A DNA stretch of 64,000 nucleotides from Microbacterium thalli. GTDB taxonomy: Bacteria > Actinomycetota > Actinomycetes > Actinomycetales > Microbacteriaceae. Each line of letters opens with the position of its first letter. Position 1 is the first letter of the stretch. Made by a program: the position numbers and the translations under genes. This document shows positions 33,889 through 42,161 of this stretch, one piece after another. Under the pieces are notes generated by a model. It did not search any database and was not told the origin of the DNA. It saw nothing but the letters and a program-made list of their open reading frames with translations. The stretch is from assembly GCF_028737325.1 (NCBI RefSeq), contig NZ_JAQZCH010000001.1, positions 248,001-312,000 of the forward strand, given 5' to 3'.

Positions 33889-35274
33889 ATGGCGATCTCG
33901 ATCGGCGGTCTGGCCTCCGAGCTGGACACCCAGAAGATCATCGACGCCCTCATGAACGTCGAGCGCATCCCGCGCACGCTGCTGAGCGCGAAGTCCGACG
34001 ACCGCAAGACCGTCATCGCGCAGCTGCAGTCGCTGAACACCTCGTTGCAGGCGTTGGCCACGACCGCGAAGGATGCCGCCGGCCCGACGGCGCTCCTGCA
34101 GCGGACGGCGACCAGCTCGGACGAGGCCGTTCGCATCCGTGCGACCGACGGGGCGCCGGTGCTGCAGACCGACGTCGTCGTCGACCGGGTCGCGACCGCC
34201 CACAGCATCGTCACGGGCAGCTTCACCACCGCCGCCGCCGGCGATCCGCTCGTGTTCACGGTCGTCCGCCCCGGCGGCGAGCCGGTCGAGGTGCGGCCGG
34301 CGTCGGGGAAGGCCGCCGACATCGCGCAGGCGCTGACGGCGGCAGGCGCCGGGGTCACCGCCTCGGCCGTCTCCGCCGGAGTCGACGCCGAGGGCCGGCC
34401 GCAGTGGCGGCTGCAGGTCACGGCGACCGAGACCGGCGCCGCGGCGGCGTTCCAGGTCTTCCGCGGCGACGCCGCGGCCGTCGCCGCCGGCACCGCCACG
34501 GACGTGGCGACCGAACCCGGCGGGGCGACCGTGACCGCCGGCGCCGACGCGCAGGTGCGCCTGTGGGCCGGCACCGCGGCCGAGCAGACCGTCACCTCGG
34601 CGAGCAACACCTTCACGCAGCTGTTCGCCGGCGTCGAGGTCACCGTCTCGCGCGCGACGACCACCCCGGCGACGCTCTCGGTCGCCGCCGACACCACCAA
34701 GAGCACCGCCGCCGCGAAGGCCTTCGTCGGGGCGGTCGGCACGCTGCTCGCCGGCATCGCGCGGGGCTCGACCGCGACCGCCGCCAGCGCGCCCGGCGAG
34801 CAGACCCGCCTCGGGGTGTTCACCGGCGACAGCACGGTGCGCAGCCTGAGCCAGGCGATGACCGCGGCCGTGCAGCTGCCGATCGACGGCGTCTCGCCCG
34901 CGACGGCGGGCATCTCGGTCGATCGGCTCGGCGTCGTCACGCTCGACGAGAAGGCGTTCACGGCCGCCCTCGCAGCAGACCCGGTGGCCGTGCAGGAGAT
35001 GTTCGCCGGCGTCGCCGAGCGCGTGCAGGATGTCGCCGAGCGCTACTCCGACAAGTACGACGGCCTGCTGACCTCGCGCATCACGGGTCAGGAGAGCGAG
35101 GTCCGGATGCTCGGCGAGCAACTCACCCGCTGGGACCTGCGCCTCGAGCAGCGCCGCGCGACGCTCGAGCGCACCTACGCCTCGATGGAGACGATGCTCT
35201 CGCGGCTGCAGTCGCAGTCGTCCTACCTCGAGTCGCAACTGTCGGGCCTGTCGGGATCGGGGTCGAGCAAGTGA
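33889..35274 (+). CDS. fliD: Flagellar filament cap protein (hook-associated protein 2)
   Basis: 461 residues. The N-terminal FliD block is SIGGLASELDTQKIIDALMNVERIPRTLLSAKSDDRKTVIAQLQSLNTSLQAL. The C-terminal block contains ERVQDVAERYSDKYDGLLTSRITGQESEVRMLGEQL and a coiled coil ending LSRLQSQSSYLESQLSGL. It caps the filament and folds incoming flagellin. Its stop overlaps the fliS GTG. Confidence 0.96.
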   Translation: MAISIGGLASELDTQKIIDALMNVERIPRTLLSAKSDDRKTVIAQLQSLNTSLQALATTAKDAAGPTALLQRTATSSDEAVRIRATDGAPVLQTDVVVDRVATAHSIVTGSFTTAAAGDPLVFTVVRPGGEPVEVRPASGKAADIAQALTAAGAGVTASAVSAGVDAEGRPQWRLQVTATETGAAAAFQVFRGDAAAVAAGTATDVATEPGGATVTAGADAQVRLWAGTAAEQTVTSASNTFTQLFAGVEVTVSRATTTPATLSVAADTTKSTAAAKAFVGAVGTLLAGIARGSTATAASAPGEQTRLGVFTGDSTVRSLSQAMTAAVQLPIDGVSPATAGISVDRLGVVTLDEKAFTAALAADPVAVQEMFAGVAERVQDVAERYSDKYDGLLTSRITGQESEVRMLGEQLTRWDLRLEQRRATLERTYASMETMLSRLQSQSSYLESQLSGLSGSGSSK

Positions 35275-35648
35275 ACGCGGCCCTGCGGGCGCAGCAGCGC
35301 TATCGCGAAGAGACGATCCTCTCGGCGAGCCCCGCGCGGCTGGTCACCCTGCTGTTCGACCGGCTCCTGCTCGACGTCGAGCGCGGCGAGGCCGCGCAGC
35401 GCGCCGGCGAGTGGCAGCGCGCCAACAGCGAACTGCAGCACGCGCAGCAGATCGTCGCCGAGCTCTCGGGCTCGCTCACCGACGACTGGGCGGGCTCGGC
35501 GTCGCTGCGCGCCGTCTACGACTACCTCGCCCGCACCCTCGTCGGAGCCAACATCGGTCGCGACCCCGAACGCACCCGCGAATGCCGCGACCTGATCGCG
35601 CCGCTGCGCGAGGCCTGGCACGGCGCCGCCGAGGCGACCGCGGGATGA
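35271..35648 (+). CDS. fliS: Flagellin export chaperone FliS
   Basis: 125 residues. ALRAQQRYREETILSASPARLVTLLFDRLLLDVERGEAAQRAGEWQRANSELQHAQQIVAELSGSL is the FliS helical core that wraps the flagellin C-terminus, followed by the conserved YDYLARTLVGANIGRDPERTREC segment. GTG 35271 overlaps the fliD stop (GTGA). The length is normal for the family. Confidence 0.94.
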   Translation: MNAALRAQQRYREETILSASPARLVTLLFDRLLLDVERGEAAQRAGEWQRANSELQHAQQIVAELSGSLTDDWAGSASLRAVYDYLARTLVGANIGRDPERTRECRDLIAPLREAWHGAAEATAG

Positions 35649-35686
35649 ACGACCGTGGGATGAACGAACGTGGGATGAACGACGGC
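35642..35686 (+). repeat. 15-base tandem repeat, three copies, each carrying an ATG
   Basis: GGGATGAACGACCGT at 35642, 35657 and 35672 with one or two differences. Each copy presents GTGGG or CGGG before ATG, so the downstream gene has three equivalent potential starts. Confidence 0.85.
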
Positions 35687-36067
35687 GAGATCCCCGACGG
35701 CGCGATGGACGCTGCCGGGATGGACGCCACGACTCCGGCACCGACGGCGCGGGCACGCGAGCGCGCCTGGCGCGACATGCTCGACCTGTTCGAGTCGGAT
35801 GCCGCCGACCCGGATGCGGGGTCGGATGCCGCCGGCCCGGGGGCTCTCGCGGAGGCCGGGCCGGTCGAGCCCTGGCTGCCGCCGCGCGATCTCGGGCCGC
35901 TGCCGGCATCCCTCGCCGACCGGGCACGCGCCGTGCTGGCGGCGCAGGCCGCGCGCGCCGCCCGCGTGCGCGCCGACCTGACGACCGTCCGGTCGCACCT
36001 CGACGCGCTCGCGCGCATCCCCGCCGACGGCGCCGAGACCGCGGTGTACCTCGACCGCAACGGCTGA
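35645..36067 (+). CDS. Hypothetical protein after fliS, FliT-like position
   Basis: 140 residues starting in the repeat as MNDRGMNERGMNDG. The next 50 residues are Ala/Asp/Pro-rich with RARERAWRDMLDLFES. The C-terminal third is helical (LADRARAVLAAQAARAARVRADLTTVRSHLDALARI) and ends VYLDRNG. By position and size it may be the FliT-type chaperone for FliD, but the sequence gives no firm homology. ATG 35645 overlaps the fliS stop (ATGA). Later ATGs at 35660 and 35675 are equally plausible. Confidence 0.6.
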   Translation: MNDRGMNERGMNDGEIPDGAMDAAGMDATTPAPTARARERAWRDMLDLFESDAADPDAGSDAAGPGALAEAGPVEPWLPPRDLGPLPASLADRARAVLAAQAARAARVRADLTTVRSHLDALARIPADGAETAVYLDRNG

Positions 36068-36088
36068 ACGCCCGACGCGCCGCCCGTC

Positions 36089-36114
36089 TAACGCGCCCGC
36101 GGAGACGGCCGATA
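36089..36114 (+). promoter_or_regulatory. FliA promoter of the flgB basal-body operon
   Basis: TAAC (36089-36092), 15 bases, GCCGATA (36108-36114). It probably drives flgB through flgE, genes joined by overlaps or short gaps. Confidence 0.85.
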
Positions 36115-36184
36115 GGTGATCCTGAGCATGGATCGCTCATCCCCGGCCACGGATCGGCCTCGTCATCAGACGGAAGACGCCTGC

Positions 36185-36526
36185 GTGCTCGAATCAGTGA
36201 CCACCACCGCGCTCACGAGCGCCCTCACGGGCCTCTCGCAGCGGCAACGCGCCATCGCCGACAACATCGCCAACGTCAACACCTCGGGCTATCTCGCCCA
36301 GGTCGTGAGCTTCGAGGCGGAGCTGGCCCGTTCGGTCGAACGCGGCGACGGCGCCGTGGCGCCCACGGTCCGCGCCTCGACCGAGCCCACGCGGCTGAAC
36401 GGCAACAACGTCAACCTCGACACCGAGACCCTGGCCAACATCGAGACCGTGCTGCGGTACCAGTTCGCCGCGCAGGCGGTCGGCGGCACGTTCAGCTCGC
36501 TGCAGACCGCGATGAGGACCTCATGA
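36185..36526 (+). CDS. flgB: Flagellar proximal rod protein FlgB
   Basis: 113 residues. ALTGLSQRQRAIADNIANVNTSGYLAQVVSFEAEL is the rod-protein N-terminal block, and LETVLRYQFAAQAVGG-like helix (NIETVLRYQFAAQAVGGTFSSL) ends it. Rod structural protein exported through the fT3SS. The start is GTG 36185 with GGAAGA 8 bases upstream; ATG 36128 is an alternative that would place 19 extra non-conserved residues in front. Confidence 0.93.
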   Translation: MLESVTTTALTSALTGLSQRQRAIADNIANVNTSGYLAQVVSFEAELARSVERGDGAVAPTVRASTEPTRLNGNNVNLDTETLANIETVLRYQFAAQAVGGTFSSLQTAMRTS

Positions 36527-36915
36527 CCTTCGACGCCATCGGCATCGCCGGATCGGGCCTGACCGCCCACCGCACCTGGCTCGACGCCCTGAGCGACAAC
36601 ATCGCCAACGTCAACACCGCCGTCGCCCCCGGCGACGAGGCCTTCCGGCAGCGCTTCATCGCGGTGCAATCCGCCGGTGACGGCGGCGGCGTGCGCGTCG
36701 CGGGCGCGGTCTGGGGCGGCGGCGAGGGACGCCTCGTGCACGAGCCGAACAACCCGCTCGCCGACGCCGACGGCTACGTGCGCTACGCCGACATCGACCT
36801 CGGCGAGCAGATGAGTCACCTGATCCTCGCGCAGCGGGGCTACCAGGCCAACGCCGCCGTCGTCGACCGTGCGAAGACGACGTACGAGGCCGCCCTGCAG
36901 ATCGGACGCCGCTGA
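36523..36915 (+). CDS. flgC: Flagellar proximal rod protein FlgC
   Basis: 130 residues. IGIAGSGLTAHRTWLDALSDNIANVNTAVAPG is the rod N-terminus, and ADGYVRYADIDLGEQMSHLILAQRGYQANAAVVDRAKTTYEAALQIGRR is the C-terminal block typical of FlgC. ATGA overlap with flgB. Confidence 0.95.
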   Translation: MTFDAIGIAGSGLTAHRTWLDALSDNIANVNTAVAPGDEAFRQRFIAVQSAGDGGGVRVAGAVWGGGEGRLVHEPNNPLADADGYVRYADIDLGEQMSHLILAQRGYQANAAVVDRAKTTYEAALQIGRR

Positions 36916-37223
36916 TGCCCCCGCTGTCGGGAGTCGACGCGCTCGGCGCGATCGGCGCGACCTTCCCCACCGCCGCGCCGCGATCGACCACGGACGGCGA
37001 CGCCGCCGGCTTCGGCGCGAGCCTGACCGGCGCCGTCGACGAGCTGCGGGCGCTGCAGTCCACCTCGAACGGGCTCGCCGTCTCGGCCGTGACCGGTGAC
37101 CTCGACGACATCCACGCCGCGATGATCGCGTCGTCGCGCGCCTCGGTCACCCTCGAGCTCGTGGCCGCCGTGCGCAACAAGGGCGTCGACGCCTTCAACG
37201 AGATCATGCGGATGCAGGCCTGA
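36915..37223 (+). CDS. fliE: MS ring-rod junction protein FliE
   Basis: 102 residues. The C-terminal helix TGDLDDIHAAMIASSRASVTLELVAAVRNKGVDAFNEIMRMQA is diagnostic of FliE. It joins the MS ring to the rod. Start and stop touch the neighbouring genes (1-base overlaps), as in a coupled operon. Confidence 0.95.
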   Translation: MPPLSGVDALGAIGATFPTAAPRSTTDGDAAGFGASLTGAVDELRALQSTSNGLAVSAVTGDLDDIHAAMIASSRASVTLELVAAVRNKGVDAFNEIMRMQA

Positions 37224-38845
37224 TGCCCGCGGCCGTCACCTCGCTGTGGAGCCGCCTGCGCGCCACGATCGCCGGGTTCACCGTCGCGCAGCGCACGATC
37301 GCGATCATCGGGGTCGCCGTCCTCGCGATGGGCGTCTTCGCGCTCGCAAGCTGGATGTCGCGGCCGACGCTGACCCCGCTGTTCTCGGGGCTGTCGGCAT
37401 CCGATGCCAGCGCGGTCGTCGAGCAGCTGCGCTCCGCCTCGGTCGAGTACCAGCTCACCGACGGCGGCTCGACCGTGCTCGTTCCCGAAGGCGCCGTGTA
37501 CGAGCAGCGCCTCGCCGCGGCGGCATCCGGTCTGCCCAGCCCGGAGTCGGCCGGGTACTCGCTGTTCGACACGATGGGCGTCACCAGCTCGGAGTTCCAG
37601 CAGTCCGTGACCTACAAGCGCGCCATCGAGGGCGAGCTCGCCCGCACCATCGGCGCGCTCGAGAACATCTCGACCGCGTCGGTGCAGCTCGCCATCCCGG
37701 AAGAGAGCGTCTTCGTCTCGCAGCAGGTCGCGCCGACGGCATCCGTGTTCATCGAGACGGCGCCGGGTGCCGACCTCGCGCCTGAGCAGGTCGAGGCGAT
37801 CGTGCACCTCACCTCGGCGTCGGTCAGCGGCATGAAGCCCGAGAACGTCGCCGTCGTCGACGCGGCCGGGCGCACCCTGTCGGCGATCGGCGGTGCCGGC
37901 GCGCGCGGCACCGACCAGCAGGCGGGCGCCTACGAGACCCGCATGACCGCGAGCGTGCAGCAGATGCTCGACACGGTGCTGGGCGCGGGAAACGCCACCG
38001 TCTCGGTCGCCGCCGAGATGCAGCAGGCCACGAGCGAGCGCGTCGACGAGACCTACACCCCCGTCGACGGCGCACTGCCGGCCACCGAGGAGACCAGCAG
38101 CGAGACCTACACCGGAACGGGCGCTCAGCCGGGCGTGCTCGGCACCGAGCTGCCCGCCGCCGGCACCGGGGGCGCCGGCACCTACGAGTCGACGCAGACC
38201 AACCGCTCGAACGTCGTCAACAAGACCGTCGAGAGCGTGTCGACGCCCGCCGGCGCTGTCGCCCGCCAGACGGTCGCCGTCGCGGTGAACGCCGATGGGA
38301 CGGATGTCGTCGACGTCGACCAGCTCGAGGCGCTCGTGACCTCGGCTGCGGGCATCGACCCCGCGCGGGGCGACCGCGTCACCGTCGAGCTCGTCGCCTT
38401 CGACGACCAGGGCGCGGCAGCCGCGCAGGCCGCCCTCGACGCCGCTCGCGAGGCCGAGGAGGCCGAGCGCGCCGCCGAGACCCTGCAGACCTCGATCGTG
38501 GCCGCGGCGATCGTCCTCGGACTCGTCGCCGCGACGATCGCCGGCATCGTCGTGGTCCGCCGCCGACGTGCCGCCGCCGACGACGAGCCGATGATGACCC
38601 TGACGCCCGTCGACGAACCGATCGACCGTTTCGACGCCCTCACGCGGGGCCTCGCGACCCCGTTGCTCGACGAGGCGCCCACCGTGCCGCTGCCCGCCGT
38701 CGAGCTCGACCCCGAACCCGACCCCGAGCCCGTGCAGGTGGCCCTCGACCGCCGCCGCGCCGAGATCGGCGACTTCGCGCGCCGTGATCCCGCGCGCACG
38801 GCCGATCTGCTGCGCCGCCTCGTCCGGGACTCGTCCGACGCATGA
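37223..38845 (+). CDS. fliF: Flagellar MS-ring protein FliF
   Basis: 540 residues. An N-terminal transmembrane helix (about 25-45) is followed by YscJ/FliF ring domains (LFSGLSASDASAVVEQLRSASVEYQLTDGGSTVLVP and SVQLAIPEESVFVSQQVAPTASVFIE). A second helix lies at about 422-444, and the cytosolic tail (ending RRDPARTADLLRRLVRDS) binds FliG. MS-ring base of the motor and housing of the export gate. Confidence 0.96.
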   Translation: MPAAVTSLWSRLRATIAGFTVAQRTIAIIGVAVLAMGVFALASWMSRPTLTPLFSGLSASDASAVVEQLRSASVEYQLTDGGSTVLVPEGAVYEQRLAAAASGLPSPESAGYSLFDTMGVTSSEFQQSVTYKRAIEGELARTIGALENISTASVQLAIPEESVFVSQQVAPTASVFIETAPGADLAPEQVEAIVHLTSASVSGMKPENVAVVDAAGRTLSAIGGAGARGTDQQAGAYETRMTASVQQMLDTVLGAGNATVSVAAEMQQATSERVDETYTPVDGALPATEETSSETYTGTGAQPGVLGTELPAAGTGGAGTYESTQTNRSNVVNKTVESVSTPAGAVARQTVAVAVNADGTDVVDVDQLEALVTSAAGIDPARGDRVTVELVAFDDQGAAAAQAALDAAREAEEAERAAETLQTSIVAAAIVLGLVAATIAGIVVVRRRRAAADDEPMMTLTPVDEPIDRFDALTRGLATPLLDEAPTVPLPAVELDPEPDPEPVQVALDRRRAEIGDFARRDPARTADLLRRLVRDSSDA

Positions 38846-39843
38846 GCGAGCTGACCGGGACCCAGACGGCGGCCGTCGTCATCATGAACCTCGACCGAGC
38901 GCAGGCTGTCGAGGTGCTCAAGCACCTCTCCGACGACGAGGCCGAGGCGATCGCCGCCGAGATCATCCGCCTGCGCGACCTCGACCTCGAGACAACGCGC
39001 GACGCGCTGACCGACTTCCAGCGGGTCGTGCGGGGTCACCTGCCGCCCGTGCGCGGCGGTCGTGACCTCGCGACGGGGCTGCTCGAGGCCTCGCTCGGCG
39101 CGGAGCGAGCCGCGGGCGTGCTGACGAAGGTCGCCTCGTCGATGACGAGCTCGTCGTTCGAGTTCCTCACGGCCGTCGAGCCCGCGCAGGTCGCCAGCAT
39201 CCTCGACGGCGAGCTGCCGCAGACCGTGGCCCTCGTCATCGCGCATCTGCCGGTCGACCGCGCGGCCGCCGTCCTCGCCGAGATCGCCGACCCGGCCCGC
39301 ACCGACGTCGCTCAAGCGATCGCGACGATGGGCACCGCGACGCAGGATGCCGTGGCCGTCGTCGCCACGACGTTGCGGGCTCGTGCCGGCGCCATGACGA
39401 CGCGCGACGCGCGCGACACGCTCGGCGGCGTGCAGCCGCTCGTCGACATCATCAACCGCTCCGATGCCACCGTCGAGAAGGCGCTGCTGGCGAGCATCGA
39501 GGCGCGCGACAGCGCCCTGGCCGAGGACATCCGCTCGCGCATGTTCACGTTCGCCGACATCGTCGTCCTCGACGACCGCGACGCGCAGCGCGTGCTCCGC
39601 GGCATCGACGTCCGGGTGCTGGCGCTGGCGTTGAAGGGGTCGTCGGGCCCGGTCGCCGACGTGATCCTGCGCAACATGACCGAGCGCAACCGCGAGGCCC
39701 TGCAGGAAGAGGCGCGCCTGCTCGGCACCGTGCGGGTCTCGCAGGTCGAAGAGGCGCGCGCCGCGATCGTCCGCACGATCCGCGAGCTCGAGGCCGCCGG
39801 CGACATCCGCGTGCAGCGCGTCGAGGAGGAGTATGTCGTCTGA
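38842..39843 (+). CDS. fliG: Flagellar motor switch protein FliG
   Basis: 333 residues. The N-terminal FliF-binding domain is LTGTQTAAVVIMNLDRAQAVEVLKHLSDDEAEAIAAEI. The middle domain has the armadillo-like FLTAVEPAQVASILDGELPQTVALVIAHL, and the C-terminal torque domain has MFTFADIVVLDDRDAQRVLRGIDVRVLALALKGSS with the charged residues that contact MotA. ATGA overlap with fliF. Confidence 0.96.
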   Translation: MSELTGTQTAAVVIMNLDRAQAVEVLKHLSDDEAEAIAAEIIRLRDLDLETTRDALTDFQRVVRGHLPPVRGGRDLATGLLEASLGAERAAGVLTKVASSMTSSSFEFLTAVEPAQVASILDGELPQTVALVIAHLPVDRAAAVLAEIADPARTDVAQAIATMGTATQDAVAVVATTLRARAGAMTTRDARDTLGGVQPLVDIINRSDATVEKALLASIEARDSALAEDIRSRMFTFADIVVLDDRDAQRVLRGIDVRVLALALKGSSGPVADVILRNMTERNREALQEEARLLGTVRVSQVEEARAAIVRTIRELEAAGDIRVQRVEEEYVV

Positions 39844-40438
39844 CTCCTTCACGCGGCTCGAGATCCCGCGCCTGTCGGGGCCGCCGCTCGAGCAGGAGCG
39901 CGACCGCGCCCGGCAGCGCGGCCACGCGGCCGGCTACGCCGAGGGGATGCGGCTGGCCGCAGCCGAAGCGGCACGCGCGGCCGCGGCGCGCGACGAGCGT
40001 GCGCGCGAGGCCGACGACGCCGACCGCGCGCGCGTCGCGACCGCCCTCGCCGCGCTCGAGACAGCCGCACGCGGTCTGACCGAGCGGGCCGATGCGTTGG
40101 TCGCGCCCGCCGAAGCGCGGCTGCACGTCCTCGCCGTCGAGCTCGCCGAGGCCGTCGTCGCGACCGAGCTGTCGGATCCCGTGCGCTCGGCTCTCGCCGT
40201 CGCGGCACGCGTCGAACGCGCGGCGACCGCCGGCGACGAGCCCGTCGCACGGCTGAGCCCGACCGACGCCGAGACACTCGACCGCCTCGGCGGCGCCCCC
40301 GCCGGCATCCGGGTGACGGTCGATCCCGACCTGAGCCCCGGCGACGCCGTCGTCCGCGTGACCGACGGCGCGATCGACCTGCGCATCGACGCGGCGTTCC
40401 GACGCGCCCGCGCGGCGCTCGGCGAGGGCCCGCGATGA
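39833..40438 (+). CDS. fliH: Flagellar export ATPase regulator FliH
   Basis: 201 residues. An N-terminal segment with GHAAGYAEGMRLAAAEAARAAAA carries the Gly-x3-Gly-like repeats of FliH, followed by a long Ala-rich coiled coil and a C-terminal domain with VDPDLSPGDAVVRVTDGAIDLRIDAAFRRARAAL. It forms the stalk that inhibits and localises FliI. It overlaps fliG by 11 bases. Confidence 0.88.
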   Translation: MSSDSFTRLEIPRLSGPPLEQERDRARQRGHAAGYAEGMRLAAAEAARAAAARDERAREADDADRARVATALAALETAARGLTERADALVAPAEARLHVLAVELAEAVVATELSDPVRSALAVAARVERAATAGDEPVARLSPTDAETLDRLGGAPAGIRVTVDPDLSPGDAVVRVTDGAIDLRIDAAFRRARAALGEGPR

Positions 40439-41730
40439 CGGGCTGGTCGGCGGTGCTCGAGGCCGCGCGTCCCGTGCGCGCCGGCACCGTCTCGCGCGTC
40501 GTCGGGCTGGGTGTCGATGTCCGCGGGGTCGACGCCGCCGTCGGCGACCTCGTCGCCCTCGGCGACGGTGTTCCGGCCGAGGTCGTCGCCGCCGAGGGCG
40601 CCACCCTGCGGTGCATGCCGCTCGGGCTGACCGACGGCCTGCGCGTCGGCGACGCCGTCGCCCCCGCCTCGGGTCGGCTGCGCGTGCCCACCGGCCGCGC
40701 GCTGCTCGGGCGCGTCCTCGACGGCCTCGGGCGTCCGATCGACGGCCGGGGACCCGTCCGCGCCGCCGCCGTGCCGCTCGACCACGAACCGCCGTCGGCG
40801 ATGCACCGCGAGCGCATCACCGAGCCGCTGGTCACCGGCATCCGCGCGATCGACACGCTCACGCCCCTCGGCCGGGGCCAGCGCATGGGCCTGTTCGCCG
40901 GATCGGGCGTCGGCAAGTCGTCGCTGCTGTCGATGATCGCCCGCGGCTCGTCCGCCAGCGCGAACGTCATCGCGCTCGTCGGCGAGCGCGGCCGCGAGGT
41001 GCGCGAGTTCCTCGAGGACGACCTCGGACCCGAGGGACTCGCGCGTTCGGTGGTCGTCGTCTCGACCTCCGACCAGCCCGCCATGGCACGCTTGCGCGCG
41101 GCGTCGACGGCGACCCGCATCGCCGAGGCGTTCCGCGACGACGGCGACGACGTCGTGCTCATGATGGACTCGCTCACCCGCGTCGCGATGGCGCAGCGCG
41201 AGATCGGCCTCGCCGCCGGTGAGCCGCCCGCCACCCGCGGCTACCCGCCCTCGACGTTCCCGGTGCTGGCCCGGCTGCTCGAGCGCGCCGGCACCGACCG
41301 ACGCGGATCGATCACCGGCATCTACACGGTGCTCGTCGAGGGCGACGACCACAACGAGCCGGTCGCCGACACCGTCCGCTCGATCCTCGACGGCCACCTC
41401 GTGCTCGATCGCGCCCTCGCCGTGACCGGGCACCACCCGGCCATCGACGTGCTCGGCTCGGTCTCGCGCCTGTCCGGCAAGGTCGCCTCCGCCGAGCAGC
41501 GCCGCCTCGCCACCGCCCTGCGGACCGTGCTCGCCGCCCGCGACGAGGCGCGCGACCTCATCGCCATCGGCGCGTACCACCCGGGCGCGAACCGGCGGGT
41601 CGACGCCGCCGTGTCGGCCGAGGCGGCCATCGCCGCCTTCCTGCGGCAGGACCTCGACGAGCGCACCCCCGCCGAGGAGTCCTGGCGCCGCCTGCACGAC
41701 CTCGTCGCCGCGTTCGGAGACATCTCATGA
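40435..41730 (+). CDS. fliI: Flagellum-specific export ATPase FliI
   Basis: 431 residues, F1-beta-like ATPase. Walker A AGSGVGKSS is near residues 155-163, VGERGREVREFLED near 182 holds the catalytic Glu, and Walker B is VVLMMDSLTR near 239. YPPSTFPVLARLLERAG is a FliI/type III ATPase block. It energises unfolding of export substrates at the membrane together with FliH and FliJ. ATGA overlap with fliH. Confidence 0.97.
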   Translation: MTGWSAVLEAARPVRAGTVSRVVGLGVDVRGVDAAVGDLVALGDGVPAEVVAAEGATLRCMPLGLTDGLRVGDAVAPASGRLRVPTGRALLGRVLDGLGRPIDGRGPVRAAAVPLDHEPPSAMHRERITEPLVTGIRAIDTLTPLGRGQRMGLFAGSGVGKSSLLSMIARGSSASANVIALVGERGREVREFLEDDLGPEGLARSVVVVSTSDQPAMARLRAASTATRIAEAFRDDGDDVVLMMDSLTRVAMAQREIGLAAGEPPATRGYPPSTFPVLARLLERAGTDRRGSITGIYTVLVEGDDHNEPVADTVRSILDGHLVLDRALAVTGHHPAIDVLGSVSRLSGKVASAEQRRLATALRTVLAARDEARDLIAIGAYHPGANRRVDAAVSAEAAIAAFLRQDLDERTPAEESWRRLHDLVAAFGDIS

Positions 41731-42161
41731 GCCGCCGCTTCCCCCTCGCCGGGCTGCTGCGCATCCGCGGCATCCAGGAACGCGCCGCCGCCGCGCACCT
41801 CTCGCGTGCCGCGCTCGAGCAGCAGCGCACGGAGGCGCGCGAGCGTCAGGTGCGCAACGCCCTCACCGCCTCGGCCGATACGCCCGGCGACGTCCGCACC
41901 CTCGCCGCCCTCGCGGCCGGACGCGTGGCCGCACGCAGCCAGCTGAGCGACCTCGCGGCGCTGCAACAGACCCAGCGCGCCGACCTCGACGCGGCGCGCG
42001 CATGCCACACCGCCGCCCGCCGCGCCGAACACGGCCTCGAGCGGCTCGCCGAACGCCACACCGAGCGCGAGGGCGCCCGCGCCGAGGCCCGCGATCAGGC
42101 CGCGCTGGATGAGATCGCCCTGCGCCCCGCCGCACCGCGCCCCCCGGAGGACCGCCCGTGA
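41727..42161 (+). CDS. fliJ: FliJ-like central stalk protein
   Basis: 144 residues, almost wholly Arg/Ala/Gln-rich coiled coil with an N-terminal FPLAGLLRIRGIQERAAAAHLSRAALEQQRTEARERQV helix. Sequence identity to known FliJ is low, as usual. The call rests on coiled-coil character, size and position between fliI and fliK. Confidence 0.8.
   Translation: MSRRFPLAGLLRIRGIQERAAAAHLSRAALEQQRTEARERQVRNALTASADTPGDVRTLAALAAGRVAARSQLSDLAALQQTQRADLDAARACHTAARRAEHGLERLAERHTEREGARAEARDQAALDEIALRPAAPRPPEDRP

Noticed and set aside
33889..36067. Phase-variable control through the 15-base repeat
   Set aside because: The unit is a multiple of three and every copy has an in-frame ATG, so slippage would not switch the gene off; only tuning is possible.
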